Below, in pieces: positions 12,013-22,544 of a stretch of DNA of 64,000 bases; position 1 is the first letter of the stretch, and the number at the start of each line of letters is the position of its first letter. The notes below the pieces were generated by a model. It saw nothing but the letters and a program-made list of their open reading frames with translations. It searched no databases and was not told where the DNA came from. The DNA lies in assembly GCF_025766255.1 (NCBI RefSeq), contig NW_026516674.1, positions 124,001 through 188,000 of the forward strand. The letters are read 5' to 3'. The DNA comes from Zychaea mexicana (taxonomy: Eukaryota; Mucoromycota; Mucoromycetes; Mucorales; Lichtheimiaceae). The position numbers were made by a program, and so were the translations under genes.

Positions 12013-13626
12013 CTATCCATTCCGTAGGTTTTTTATATTCCTGGTGGAGGGGATTGGTTGCTGTCGATGGCCTCCATTGGGAGTCGCTTCGTTTCCCATT
12101 GTCTTCGAGATGGTAGGTTTCACTGCACGGGTCATGGTGGACACCGGTAACGATTGGAGCCGTGTGACGAACTTAAGTTGCAATACGCGGGGCATGTTCG
12201 GCCAATACCACAGGCAGTGACCCGTAATAGATTTGATACACAGAAAATGACCTTTATTTCATATATTTGAGTAACGATTTAAGGTGGTTGATATGGTTGA
12301 TATGTATTCATGAGTGTTACAGTTTGGTCAATCTCACAGGTGTGTGAATAAAATGAATACAAGAGAAAGAGGGTAACGAATGTAGATAACAAGTGAAAGT
12401 GGTAAAAATAAGGGGATGAGTTTGCCACATGAGTGACTGAGTTCAATTCAACGTTGAAGGTACGAATACTATTTTGCTACTACGCATCAGTGTACTATGG
12501 TCGGGAACTTGGTCGATTTGCTGCCATTCCAATACGACAGATCTGATTTTTATGCAGCTTTTTTTTAGCTGGCTGGCGGAAAGAGCTGTGATAACAAGTC
12601 CATATTCGAAGATTAGTCAAACAAAAGAGCGATGTGTGCGTAGTGCTGGCCATTATCCAATCTCATACCAATGCACTCCGAGCTGTCCTAACAAGGCTAT
12701 GCTACCGGTTGCCTTGGATACGTTGGTTGATGAGCATATCATTAGCAATACCATGGTATGTAAATGGGAACCCCAGGTATTGGAAGCTGTCTACTTTGCA
12801 GATCGGTGTATTGTATATCGTATACACATGTAGTGACTCTCGGCTGCTATGTGGGCTATTTGCTAGCGACGTTGCTGCTAATGGTGGAGCTTCAACTGTG
12901 TCGCACATCTGTCCAGGTGCCATCGATAGCCATAATCTAGTGAGTGCTGTTCTGCCAATGCCGAAATATTGTATTATATCGTGTGGAGAGCTTAGTAGCG
13001 CAACATCGTCGGCATAACGTAATACGAATACCACAGTATGAGCAGTATCTGAATGGCGTTACGCTGGAGGATTCATTTTTGTCTCCACAATAGAATAGAG
13101 TTTGTACAACTGCTTCGGTATTCGTTGATGGGGGGGTGTAGTGCGTAGTAGTGGCGGTTGCTTCCCCAGACTATACCTACGGGTACGTATGTAGTCGGCT
13201 TCGTGTATTGATAAATGCGGCATACAGCAATGGACTAAGGATGGAACCTTGTAGTATGTCGCATGCGGGATGTATATATCGTGATTGGTGACTTTGCAGT
13301 ATTACCGAGGTACATACTTCGTCGAACAAGTGGCGGGTATAATGGAAGAGAACGCTCGACAGGTGTACCTGCAACGATGATCATATCATATCTTCTGAGC
13401 TTGAATCGTATTCCTGCTTGATATCAAGGAATGTCTATACCGGCGGCTCGCCGTATTGGCCGGTGTATTGTCGGACTAGCATAATTAATGGAAAGGCTTG
13501 GTTGAGGGCACCTCGCTTGTGCCGAACAATTTTATTGTAGTAGTCAGCAGCATGTAAATTGGCAACTACATTGCATATCGGATCTTTCAGAATATATGGT
13601 ATCATAGATTTCAAGTTATTTAACAT
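12013..13626 (-). mobile_element. LINE reverse transcriptase relic (frameshifted, stops)
   Basis: Read on the minus strand from 13626 down, separate frames carry reverse-transcriptase blocks in the right order: a lead-in with KRGALNQAFPLIMLVRQYTG, then TFLDIKQEYDS (domain 1, about 13380-13440), LQGSILSPLLYAAFIN (about 13190-13250), YADDVALLS (catalytic YADD box, about 13010) and a downstream helix-rich part (LKFVTRLQSLP, about 12170). Stops and frame changes separate them, so the copy cannot encode an enzyme. It is a non-LTR element and appears distinct from the fragments at 1.5 and 43.6 kb, which keep other regions. Confidence 0.8.
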
Positions 13627-14836
13627 AGTAAGTGGTAGTATTATGATGAGCAGTATAGAAAGGTTTATTACTATGTCTGAATTTCATTTAGAAAAGGATA
13701 TAATCATAACATGTTTTGCTTCAAGAAAATGCATTTCTGCTTTGATGCCCAGAATTTTGGTAAGGATTTTGCCGCTACTTAGGTGTTTGATAAAGTAACA
13801 TCGACAAAAAAATACTATGCAGAGATTTTGTCTAATAATCTTTTTGGTTAAAACTGTAGAAAGTGTGTCATGACAAAACCTGATATAGTTTTTCTGCGAT
13901 TTGTGAATGAATTTAAAGATTTGTTAAAATAAAGTATTCTTTGGTAGAAAAGATCTAACTGCATTTTGGACTACTGCAAAATACAGTACAATAATTATCG
14001 AGTCAATCTCCACAAACATATGTCGGACGTTTGAGATTGTATTCTGATGTTTTTTGAAGCCTTCCAAAGCATTTGAAAGCGTCCCAGGGCATTTGAAGAT
14101 TTCAAAATGCAATTATGATTCTTTGACGTAGTGTTTAAGTGTACGTGACATTCGGTTAACGAAAAGAGCGTAACTTATAATTAACAGCGCTTCTTTTTTT
14201 TTTAAAAAAAAAGAGGTGGGGGAGCCCTGTTTGACAACGTCCTTCAACGCAAAGACGCCATATGCGAGCTGACGAATTGCTGTTGCCGCTTTTTGCAGCG
14301 GTGCCAATAAAGGTTTTCGAGCTGCATCATATACAATAATACTTGTCATGCTGAAATCCAATTGCCATCGCGTTAAGCACTTAAGTATACTCTCAGCCAC
14401 ATATCTACCAATCCAAAAAGCACACGATCAGATTTCGATTGTTTGGATCAGTGTGGTTTACGATATTTCTCTCGTATAACTGCTTGTTCCACGTCGCACA
14501 TGTCAAAACCAGTTTCGTGAAGAGGTTGTGGTCCGCAAGTATTGAATTACCATTGGGCCTAAATACTCATATGAAAGTATCTGCACTAGTCGTTCGTATC
14601 AAATATATCTTGTGCATGTCGTTTCTGGGATAGTTGAGTTTGCGATAAAGGAAAGATTTGAAAAGCCTTCCATGTTTGAATAAGGTCAATTTTTACTAGA
14701 ATTATAACACGTACCTGAAAATATTTTAGATCATATTACACCAGCATTATACCAGATATATATCAATATAGCTGTTACATACATTAATGATATATATCAG
14801 TACAGTAAATGACATATTCACTGGTACTACAAAAGG
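13627..14836. other. Decayed AT-rich DNA
   Basis: Several short minus-strand frames (13924-14112, 14113-14400) show no recognised family. A strongly AT-rich stretch with repeated TATATCA motifs lies at about 14740-14810. Confidence 0.35.
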
Positions 14837-16773
14837 TTGCTGGAAGGGATTGGATCTTCCTATGCTACCCTAATAATTATAGCTATTATCTGTAGGAACT
14901 CGATAAGTACAACGCACCACATCAGTACCAAAAGAAACTTATCACTCTTCAGTCACAACACAACTTCAACAAGCTTTGGAAACTGTGCGAACTCTACTCC
15001 CAGGAACACAGCACAATTGCTGAAGAGGAGGAAATTGCTGGTGACAAAGAGTTCCTCGAGTTGCTCAACGATTGCGATTACGACCATCGTGTGCTAAAGG
15101 AGAAAATTGCACAAAGGGAGCGTGAGAGCGCCGAAGCTGCAGTGCTTCACCATGACAGCGCTTCAGTTGAGTAAGCGACTCAGCTGTCAACACTGTGGCT
15201 GCTGATCAGCAAGTGGAGGTTGATCTAGCTGCCACTAGCACCTGAGATGCCGGAGATGAAGACACGGCTGCCGCGATGAGCCAAGCCGACCAGGAGATGT
15301 AGAATGACCTGGAAGCGTTGGAGAAGGAGTTGCTCGAGCGCATGAAAACGCGTCAAATCGAAATTGCCAATAAGTATGGCAAGCGCGTCGAGGAGCTCCT
15401 TCCCGTAAAATTACCGTACCTTCGCAAGCATGCGGGAAAACGCAACACTTGGCATCACTTTCTATCGCTTCATTGCGATGAAGAAGGTTGTATTATCTTC
15501 CTATGTAGTAAATTTTTGCATACATCAAGGATGCAGTCTTTGTATTAATCGATAGTTTTTGATATCTCTAGATAGAAGAACGTTAAAGGATGACAGCGCA
15601 CAGGCGGGTTATATTATAACCCAAAAATCTGACGAATATCAGATATAATGAATGATCCTGAACTCAGGGCAGAACTGGTTAAAGCGACAAACGAGTACAA
15701 TGACAGCATCGGTGCCACTGAGCGAAAGATGGCCCACTCGGCAAAGTTGAAGCTCAAATTGCTTATCGGCTGTATGGATGTAACATTTGTCAGCATAAAA
15801 AGAATGCAGCGTGGAAACCTTGTGTCTGTTCTCAACTGACAAAATCACAAGCAAAGGGACTCCATCAGATACATCTGGGTCAGGTAATTCTCATTTTCCG
15901 CTTTAGGTTTATAAATTGATATATATATATAGCATGCATTGTAGAAGCTGAAATCGACTTTCTACAAAAAGTTCAAGCCGGTAAAGTCGAATATGGTTAG
16001 GATAGATTTGGGGAACTCTTCAAACAGCAATACTACACGTTGAAAGTACAGTATGTACTATATTTATATGTGTATATAATCAAACAACTGTATGTATATC
16101 TGTTCATCTGCCTTAGCTGCTGAAGTCTCCGCCTCCACTGATACGCAAGTAGAGAATGCATCTACACTTTCTTCTCCTGTTGCGTCGCCACCAAATGTTG
16201 TTGACAATCGTTCCTCCTCGCGTGGAGTCAAGCGAGCAAGACTTTACGCCTCGCATTCAAGTATGTCTAAACATGGCACTGAGAAAATGATTATCGTTAA
16301 ATTAACGGCTGCATACAATAAGTGCCTAAAAAGGGTGAAGTCTTTGTTGTTGAGCTGCTAAACAAGTTATGAATGTTCCATTAGATGAAACTCTACTGCA
16401 ACACATTCCTGACTCCCAGCAAGTGAAAAGCTTTCCGTGGAAGAGGTTTCGCGATGGCAATGGTGAAATCAAGGAGAAGACATGCACCATCAGACTGGCT
16501 TATTGGCCTGCTGACGTTCCTTTTGGCACACCTAGCCATTGGCAAGAAAACGCTAGAGAATATAGGCGTAAAATAATGGCTGTATTGAACGAGATAACTT
16601 CCATCGTTACAGAACATTACAGCAGCAACAAGAACAGCCACAGCATGCGCAACAAATACAACAACAACAGCAACAAATACAGCACCCGCAACAACAACTG
16701 GAGCAGCTACCACGACAACAACAACACGAGAGCTTTAGTCGAGCATCGACATCTTTTGATCTCTCTTTTTTAA
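14837..16773 (+). pseudogene. Degenerate multi-exon gene of a Mucoromycota-type family, polyQ tail
   Basis: Coding-like text continues through several frames with stops between them. It begins LDKYNAPHQYQKKL... with a charged coiled-coil part (14900-15170), then EALEKELLERMKTRQIEIANKYG and NTWHHFLSLH (15310-15470), then ELRAELVKATNEYNDSIGA (15660-15780), and a C-terminal part with VPLDETLLQHIPDSQ, FPWKRF and RLAYWPADVPFG (16370-16560). A Gln-rich end (16620-16730) appears only after a frame change. In-frame stops at 15172, 15244 and 15301 and at least two frame shifts make it non-functional. I recall similar proteins of unknown function in Mucorales, hence the lineage label; function is unknown. 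Confidence 0.5.
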
Positions 16774-18549
16774 TTATGTTTCATATTTTTATCCATCTAC
16801 TGACGAAAATCAATACTTGATTCTAACCTCTCTTATCCTTCTATGAATCTTTAATAGCGCTGCATAGATGTAGACGCTAAGCTACACATATTTTGGTTAG
16901 TGTTATTGATTTGATATGTCGTTAGTTTACTCTGGCAGTCTTTCAAATTTTTTCTTCGTTCAGTTCATTTAAATCACTCCTGTAATATGATTCAAATTAT
17001 GATGATGTATTATATGAATCGCTGTGTATGGATTTAAAACACACGTGTATTGAGTAACGCATAACAACTTGTCATCATAATGTAATCCTTTGGAAGAAGC
17101 ATAAGGAAAATCGCTATATAACAACTGTGTTGATCATCAACTTCTAATTTATTTGATATTGTTCTGCAATAAGAGAAGACGCAGAATAGAGCTACCTTTT
17201 ACCTAATGACGATCACTTAACGAGCATTCAGTGTGTCTCCTCCAGCACCTCAGCATAAAAGTATCTACGATTCCCTTGAACTTTTATTATTCTGTAGAGC
17301 AGTGTTCAAGGAGTCGATTGATACCACATGAAGGGCTGTACGATTTGTTTACGTGACCTGTCCTTTTTGCTTAAAATCGTATACTAGTAATACTCATAGA
17401 TAGATTGAATAAGGAATGTATCATCACTGCTTAAGAGTATAACAAGTTATCCCGTCAAGTTATTGATGTTTCTTATCTACAATAGCTTTCAACGGCGCCA
17501 AACTTGCCAAGTTTTTAGAAGCGCATTGTTTTGTGCTGCTAATGATGAGTCAAAATAATAATGTTGTGCTTAACTTTTATCTATTACATTTCAAGTAAAA
17601 GCCATTTCAGTTTACCCCCTTCCCTTCTTTTGTCTTTCTATGATCGCTGGCGGTACTACTATATCAAACTACACCAATATCCGTATCCGGCAAGCCAGTA
17701 TTCTAAAAGACATCCAGAAATGTGTTGACGTCCATATAATTTTTTTGTGAGCGTCCAAGCCTCGAGTACATAAATACATTACATGGAGCTATACTACTGA
17801 GATTCTTCATGCAATCTAACGAAGCCACTTTAAAATTTTTGATTTGCTTGACGCTACTTTTGATATCAACACTAGCGAAAGTATCAAATGTAGGGGATGA
17901 TGATAAGGGAAACCCGATCGGATATATACGTTAACAGTAGTTTGATCCAAAGATGATAGTAGTGTGGACACACTCAGTCGATTACCAAGTAAGTCTATCA
18001 CAAGCTCGGTGCAACGGCGTTTGGTCGCAAGTTAGTGCAGGCACTCGAAGCAGCTGCAAAGACGGAGGGGCATCACGCTCTGAAAAAAAAACGTCGATAT
18101 TATGACTCACTAGGCTATGTATTACAAGATCCCACTTATTAAACGCGCGTTCAAAGTCCTCATCAGCAACTATGGAAGAGGGGACTTCTAACAGATGCAA
18201 TCCCTGATATTGTTGTACATATTGCGTTAATTTCAGGTTCGAAATTGTGTCTACCTTTTTTACAATACAAAACTTATGACTGCAATTTCCATTGATCGGC
18301 GAGAAGCATCACAAGAATATATATATATATATATATATATATTCATGTAAACCGGTGACGTATGCCAAAATATAATAAAAAAGAAGGGCCTGCTTCTACA
18401 CGATAAAAATATTGCTACAAAATTAAAAGACCAGTGCAATGAAAAACTTTGTCTACGTATAAAATTAAATTTGGCTCGTGTTATTGCGATGGACACGTTA
18501 TGGATGATGCTGTTGCTGCATTGTTGGCGAGGTATAATAATTGTTGTTG
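16774..18549. other. Intergenic, no supported gene; (TA)n run
   Basis: AT-rich with no recognised frame. A 72-codon minus ORF (17982-18200) is unassigned. A (TA)n microsatellite lies at 18317-18342. Confidence 0.4.
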
Positions 18550-18599
18550 TTTTCTCCTTTAGTAGTGGCGACAGGGTTATCGTCACTGGACATGGCAGC

Positions 18600-18850
18600 A
18601 TGGTCCTCCAAAGTCCAAGCATCTTCTTGAATAGGTGGTAAGCTTCACTTATAAAAATCATCACGATCCCCACGTTTCATAAAAGAGATTGTCAAACCGT
18701 TATGAATTGCGCTGATGAAATTGGCAGCGGCCGTTTCTTGATCGTCAGCTAAGAAAAGAAGGTCATACCGAGTATCAATAGTATTGCTGGGTACGCTTCA
18801 CATATAAAAATCATCATGATCCCCAGGTTTGATACTCTTTTTATATCGCC
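18600..18850. repeat. Pair of diverged direct repeats about 45 bp long
   Basis: The motif GCTTCAC(T/A)TATAAAAATCATCA followed by a GATCCCCA-containing tail occurs at about 18640 and again at about 18797. On the minus strand both encode a similar peptide (MIFISEAY and MIFICEAY) in short ORFs. No function is apparent. Confidence 0.6.
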
Positions 18851-19158
18851 GGTTCTTTGTTCCATTAAAGCGCACAGACCCGTCGCCGACAATTGTTGGA
18901 TCAGAGCGGAGCACGGCAAGCGGAGCCGCATAGTGAAACAAACATATACGCACCATAAGAAAAAGACACTAGCATGACAGTCGTCAGACTACAACGATAA
19001 TTATCATCAAGGCACTTCTTCACATTGCTGCAGTTCACTGGCTCCTTAGGGCAGTAGTGACAACCAAAATTCTAAGCTCCGTCATTTTGTTTATCGGGCT
19101 CATAAAAAAAAAAGAATCGACTGCGCGTTTTGCCCTTTATTCTTTTCTTTAGTCTTCA

Positions 19159-19890
19159 TATTCATCTTTGTACATTTGCAGTGTTTCTTTCATTATCACT
19201 TTTTACCTTTCTTTTTTTTTTATTTAGGACGAGGGGCCCTGTGGGTGTACTTAGTTGAAGGGAGCTAGTTGTGCACAACTGGCTCTTATTCATCTTTGTG
19301 CATTTGCAATGTGGGTGTATAAAGATGCAGGGAGCTAGTCGTGCACGACTGGCTCTTATTCATCTTTGTGCATTTGCAGTGTTTCTTTCATTATCATTTT
19401 TTACCTTTCTTTTTTTTTATCCAGGACGAATGTCCCTGTGGGTGTACATAGTTGAAGGGAGCTAGTCGTGCACGACTGGCTCTTATTCATCTTTGTACAT
19501 TTGCAGTGTTTCTTTCGTTATCACTTTTTACCTTTCTTTTTTTTATTTAGGACGAGGGGCCCTGTGGGTGTACTTAGTTGAAGGGAGCTAGTCGTGCACG
19601 ACTGGCTCTTATTCATCTTTGTGCATTTGCAGTGTTTCTTTCATTATCACTTTTTACCTTTCTTTTTTTTTTTTCCAGGACGAATGTCCCTGTGGGTGTA
19701 CATAGTTGAAGGGAGCTAGTCGTGCACGACTGGCTCTTATTCATCTTTTGTACATTTGCAGTGTTTCTTTCATTATCACTTTTTACCTTTCTTTTTTTTT
19801 TCATCCCGCTCGAGTGTCCCTGTGGGTGTGCATAGTTGAAGGGAGCTAGTCGTGCACGACTGGCTCTTGCTCATCTTTTGTACAGTTGCA
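19159..19890. repeat. Tandem array, about 127-bp unit with a 14-bp perfect palindrome
   Basis: Six copies of a palindrome sit at 19267-19280, 19337-19350, 19464-19477, 19590-19603, 19718-19731 and 19848-19861, spaced 70, 127, 126, 128 and 130 bp. Five are AGTCGTGCACGACT; the first is AGTTGTGCACAACT, also a perfect palindrome. Between them each unit holds a T-run ending in ATTTAG or CCAG, a GACGA-containing block, and CATTTGCAGTG. Two unit types (with GGGGCCC or with AATGTCCC after GACGA) alternate, suggesting amplification as a dimer of about 254 bp. As RNA, each unit could fold a 12-bp hairpin with a UGCA loop. Unit length is not a multiple of three, so it is not a coding repeat. Confidence 0.9.
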
Positions 19891-19953
19891 AAGTTCTTTG
19901 TTTCATCTTGGTTTTTTATCTTCCTCAAAAACTGAAAGCGAGAGTGTGTGCAA

Positions 19954-20311
19954 AGAGGTACGTATATGTTCGCCGCTGACAGACCTTTGTGCTATCATAT
20001 TTCTTTTATTTGTAGGAACTGTGGAGGAGTAGGTTCTGTCGGGAACTGAGGCTTGCGGACAAGAAAGGGAGGAGTAGGTTCCGACGGGAACTGAGGCTTG
20101 CGGAAAACAAGGGAGGGCAACCTCCCTTGTGGAGGTACGTATATGTTCGCCGCTGACAGACCTTTGTGCTATCACATTTCTTTTATTTGTAGGAACTGTG
20201 GAGGAGTAGGTTCTGTCGGGAACTGAGGCTTGTGGACAAGAAAGGGAGAGGTGTAGGTTCTGCCGGGAACTGAGGCTTGCGGGGAACAAGGGAGGGCAAC
20301 CTCCCTTGAGG
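19954..20311 (+). repeat. Two tandem exon/intron-like modules (177-bp period) with GCAA-loop hairpins
   Basis: Two copies, about 19954-20130 and 20131-20307, each start with a GTACGT donor (19958, 20135) and reach an acceptor TTATTTGTAG 58 nt later (20015, 20192). An exon-like block of about 119 bp follows. That block itself contains two copies of a roughly 46-bp subrepeat (GTAGGTTC...GGGAACTGAGGCTTG). Each ends in a perfect hairpin GGGAGG-GCAA-CCTCCC with flanking pairs: 20107-20130 (10-bp stem) and 20287-20308 (9-bp stem). The block length is not divisible by three, so a repeating protein is unlikely; a spliced non-coding transcript is possible. It lies directly after the palindrome array. 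Confidence 0.8.
20107..20130. other. Perfect inverted repeat, 10-bp stem with GCAA loop
   Basis: ACAAGGGAGG, then GCAA, then its exact reverse complement. GCAA is a GNRA tetraloop, which stabilises RNA hairpins. A near-identical copy lies at 20287-20308. Confidence 0.85.
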
Positions 20312-21083
20312 AACGAAGGATTCATAAAAGTCGGTCGACTTGTCAGGCAACATCAAATAAACTTGGTTTCTTATTGTACTTTCTTAAATAATGTAATTGT
20401 AACTATTGGGCAGATCGAGTGACGATTGTAATAAACGCGATCTTTTTTTTTACATCTTCCTACTGCCATTGCGCTTGGTACTTGTTGGTGCTTTCTCTGG
20501 AGCAGTTATGTAGTTGCAAATGAGCCTTTTTGTGCTTGAGTCGTCGAGAAAACCGTAGGCTGTGCATTCGCATGTGTGCTCTCAAAAACAATACAGCTGG
20601 TTTACCTTCACGACTATACCAACAATGATTGCAAATTGCTGGTGGCAAAACAAAAAACCTTATCGCAAAGCAAACAGACCATCCCCATATTCACATATAC
20701 ACGAACCAGATCGCCAACCCAAACTAAATGATGTTTGCCTTGATTTCTTTGCAGTATAAAAGGCCCAGTACATAAGCTCATTAGGGAAGTTACATAATCC
20801 AACTTGTTGGGTCTTGCCACCAATCTCTCATGCTACTGTCTCTCAACATTACTGCTACTGATACTCGAACTTTTTTCTGGTCAAATATTATGCTTCTACC
20901 CAAGGGTATAGAGGACGACGAAACGAACACAATGATACCAATTACTGTACATTTCCAAACTCAACCGTCATCGTCTCCAAAAAGACACTTTTGTCGATGG
21001 TTTTTTATATTATTCTTTGGGGGAGGGGGCTGCACCTGTGTCTCCAAGTTGTCATTTTTGGCTATTAGACTGGAAATTAAATG
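20312..21083. other. Intergenic, no firm gene
   Basis: Minus-strand frames at 20460-20648 and 20614-20823 carry CxxC pairs that resemble broken zinc fingers, but no complete finger with classical spacing is present. Confidence 0.35.
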
Positions 21084-22473
21084 AAAAAGGGCGGCCAATA
21101 GGAAAAAAAATCCTTTGTTATACTGGCTTAGATAGGCTCTTCATTTAAGCACTTTTCAAAAACGTTAACAGGATGCTGTACAAATGCGCGCAGATGACTG
21201 GGAGGAATAGAGTTGCAGGCTTCAGTAATTCTAGTAATTAGATCTTCTTTGTCCTCAAACTTGCTACGTTCGACTTGGTTCTGAGATATTGCCCAAAACT
21301 GCACCATTGGGTTGAGCTCTGGAGAATAAGGAGGAAGATAAACAGATCTTTAGCCTCTCTTAGTGATGAGCTCATCTATTTTCTTAGCAGTGTGTATAGG
21401 TGCATTATCGATCACTATGTAAAAGCCTTTCATCTCGGGAAAGCAGTCCATCTCATCCATAGTTTTGTCCAGAAATGCAAGGTAAAATGACCAGTAGCAG
21501 TATCCCTTGAGGCAGGTTTCTTTTAGATGGAGGGGCTTTTCTCTTACGGCTTCTAAAGTCGATCTTGATGCGCTTCGACAATTCCTCCAGAGGGGTTCGA
21601 AGCTCCCAAGACACTAGATGGAGTGGTTACAATAACGGGCTTCCCTTTCTCTGCCCAATCGCCTGGAGATCGCATGTTGATATTTATCTAGAAAAACGCA
21701 ATTCTCAAGATAATCCATATCTGTTGCGGTCCACTGTTTGGCCCAAGCCCAACCGATTGGCGATCTTTTTGCTGTCATTTCTAGCGGCTGGCTGACGTGA
21801 TAGTTTGCAAGAAATTATAGACAGTACTCTTTTTAATGCTCAAGCCGTCGAAGCTTGTAGTGAGAGAGTCGACTGCGTTAATCAGTCGTACTTGCGAGTT
21901 TTCATCATAGAAGTTAATTAAGTAAGTTTCATGCTCCTGTCCTATCTGGGCTTTGGCCTAATAACCTTGTTCGTCTGTTTCTCGAAAATATTCCAGTCTT
22001 TGTCTTCTTTGAGTCTTTTAGCCCACTTTTAAAGCAGTACGCTCAGCAATACCGCTTGCTAAGCGGCCAGACTTCGCAGCATTAAAGAGCTTCACTTTGT
22101 TCATATACACAAACAGAAACTTATGCTCGTTAGAGTACTTGTTGTATCTCTTGGCTTGCATCTTAACAGTTCTTGCAACATCCCCCATCATCGCATCCAA
22201 CTCCACGTCAGGCTCCTGCTCACTTCCTTGTACTTCGCAATACTGTCTAATACGAGCTAAGGTGGTTAACTGAAACTGAATTACATTGTCTTCCCACTTC
22301 ATAGCATTATCTTCCTGCTCATTAAAACACTTTTCCTTGTCCATCTTCGTAATAAAAGCGAACACTCATTTTCTCTATGGTCTTTGTTGAATTAAAAGCG
22401 AATTTTAAAGAAGAGAAAACCGCCGCCTTTTGGGAAGCCGCCCAATGGCTTTTTTATTAGCCGCCCTTTTTTT
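21084..22473 (-). mobile_element. Tc1/mariner-type DNA transposon relic
   Basis: On the minus strand the N-terminal part (22365-22018) is an intact 115-codon frame, and the DDE end (about 21440-21134) reads IDNAPIHTAKKI, then YLPPYSPELNPMVQFW, then a helical tail. These are hallmark blocks of IS630/Tc1-mariner transposases (second and third acidic positions). Frame breaks and stops in the middle (about 21560-21990) mean it cannot make a full enzyme. Imperfect terminal inverted repeats are visible: AAAAAGGGCGGCCAATA at about 21084 and its inverse AAAAAGGGCGGCTAATA ending near 22473. Extra GCCGCC-rich copies beyond the right end hint at nested or rearranged ends. Confidence 0.85.
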
Positions 22474-22544
22474 GAAATAGCCGCCTTTTGGCGTTGGAGC
22501 GACTGTGCCCTTTCCTTTTTTCTTTTTACCAAGTTTTACCCAAC

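Noticed and set aside
18317..18342. CRISPR-like or structured array
   Set aside because: It is a plain (TA)n microsatellite; no CRISPR array is present, and none would be expected in a eukaryote.
19613..19804. Minus-strand ORF with repeated KKKRKV (nuclear-signal-like) peptides
   Set aside because: The Lys run is the complement of the T-tracts in the tandem array, and unit lengths of 126-130 bp change the frame between units.
19903..20325. 140-codon minus-strand ORF with internal repeats
   Set aside because: It is open because the two 177-bp modules are near identical and the period is divisible by three (59 codons); splice-like signals are on the other strand and no family resemblance was seen.
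20460..20823. CxxC...HxxxH zinc-finger-like text on the minus strand
   Set aside because: Spacing between the Cys pair and His pair is too long for a classical finger, and the second CxxC is in another frame without support for splicing.
21590..21615. tRNA-like T-loop text GGGGTTCGAAGCTCC
   Set aside because: No acceptor stem, anticodon arm or D-arm could be placed around it; it lies within the decayed mariner sequence. No tRNA or rRNA gene was recognised anywhere in the window.
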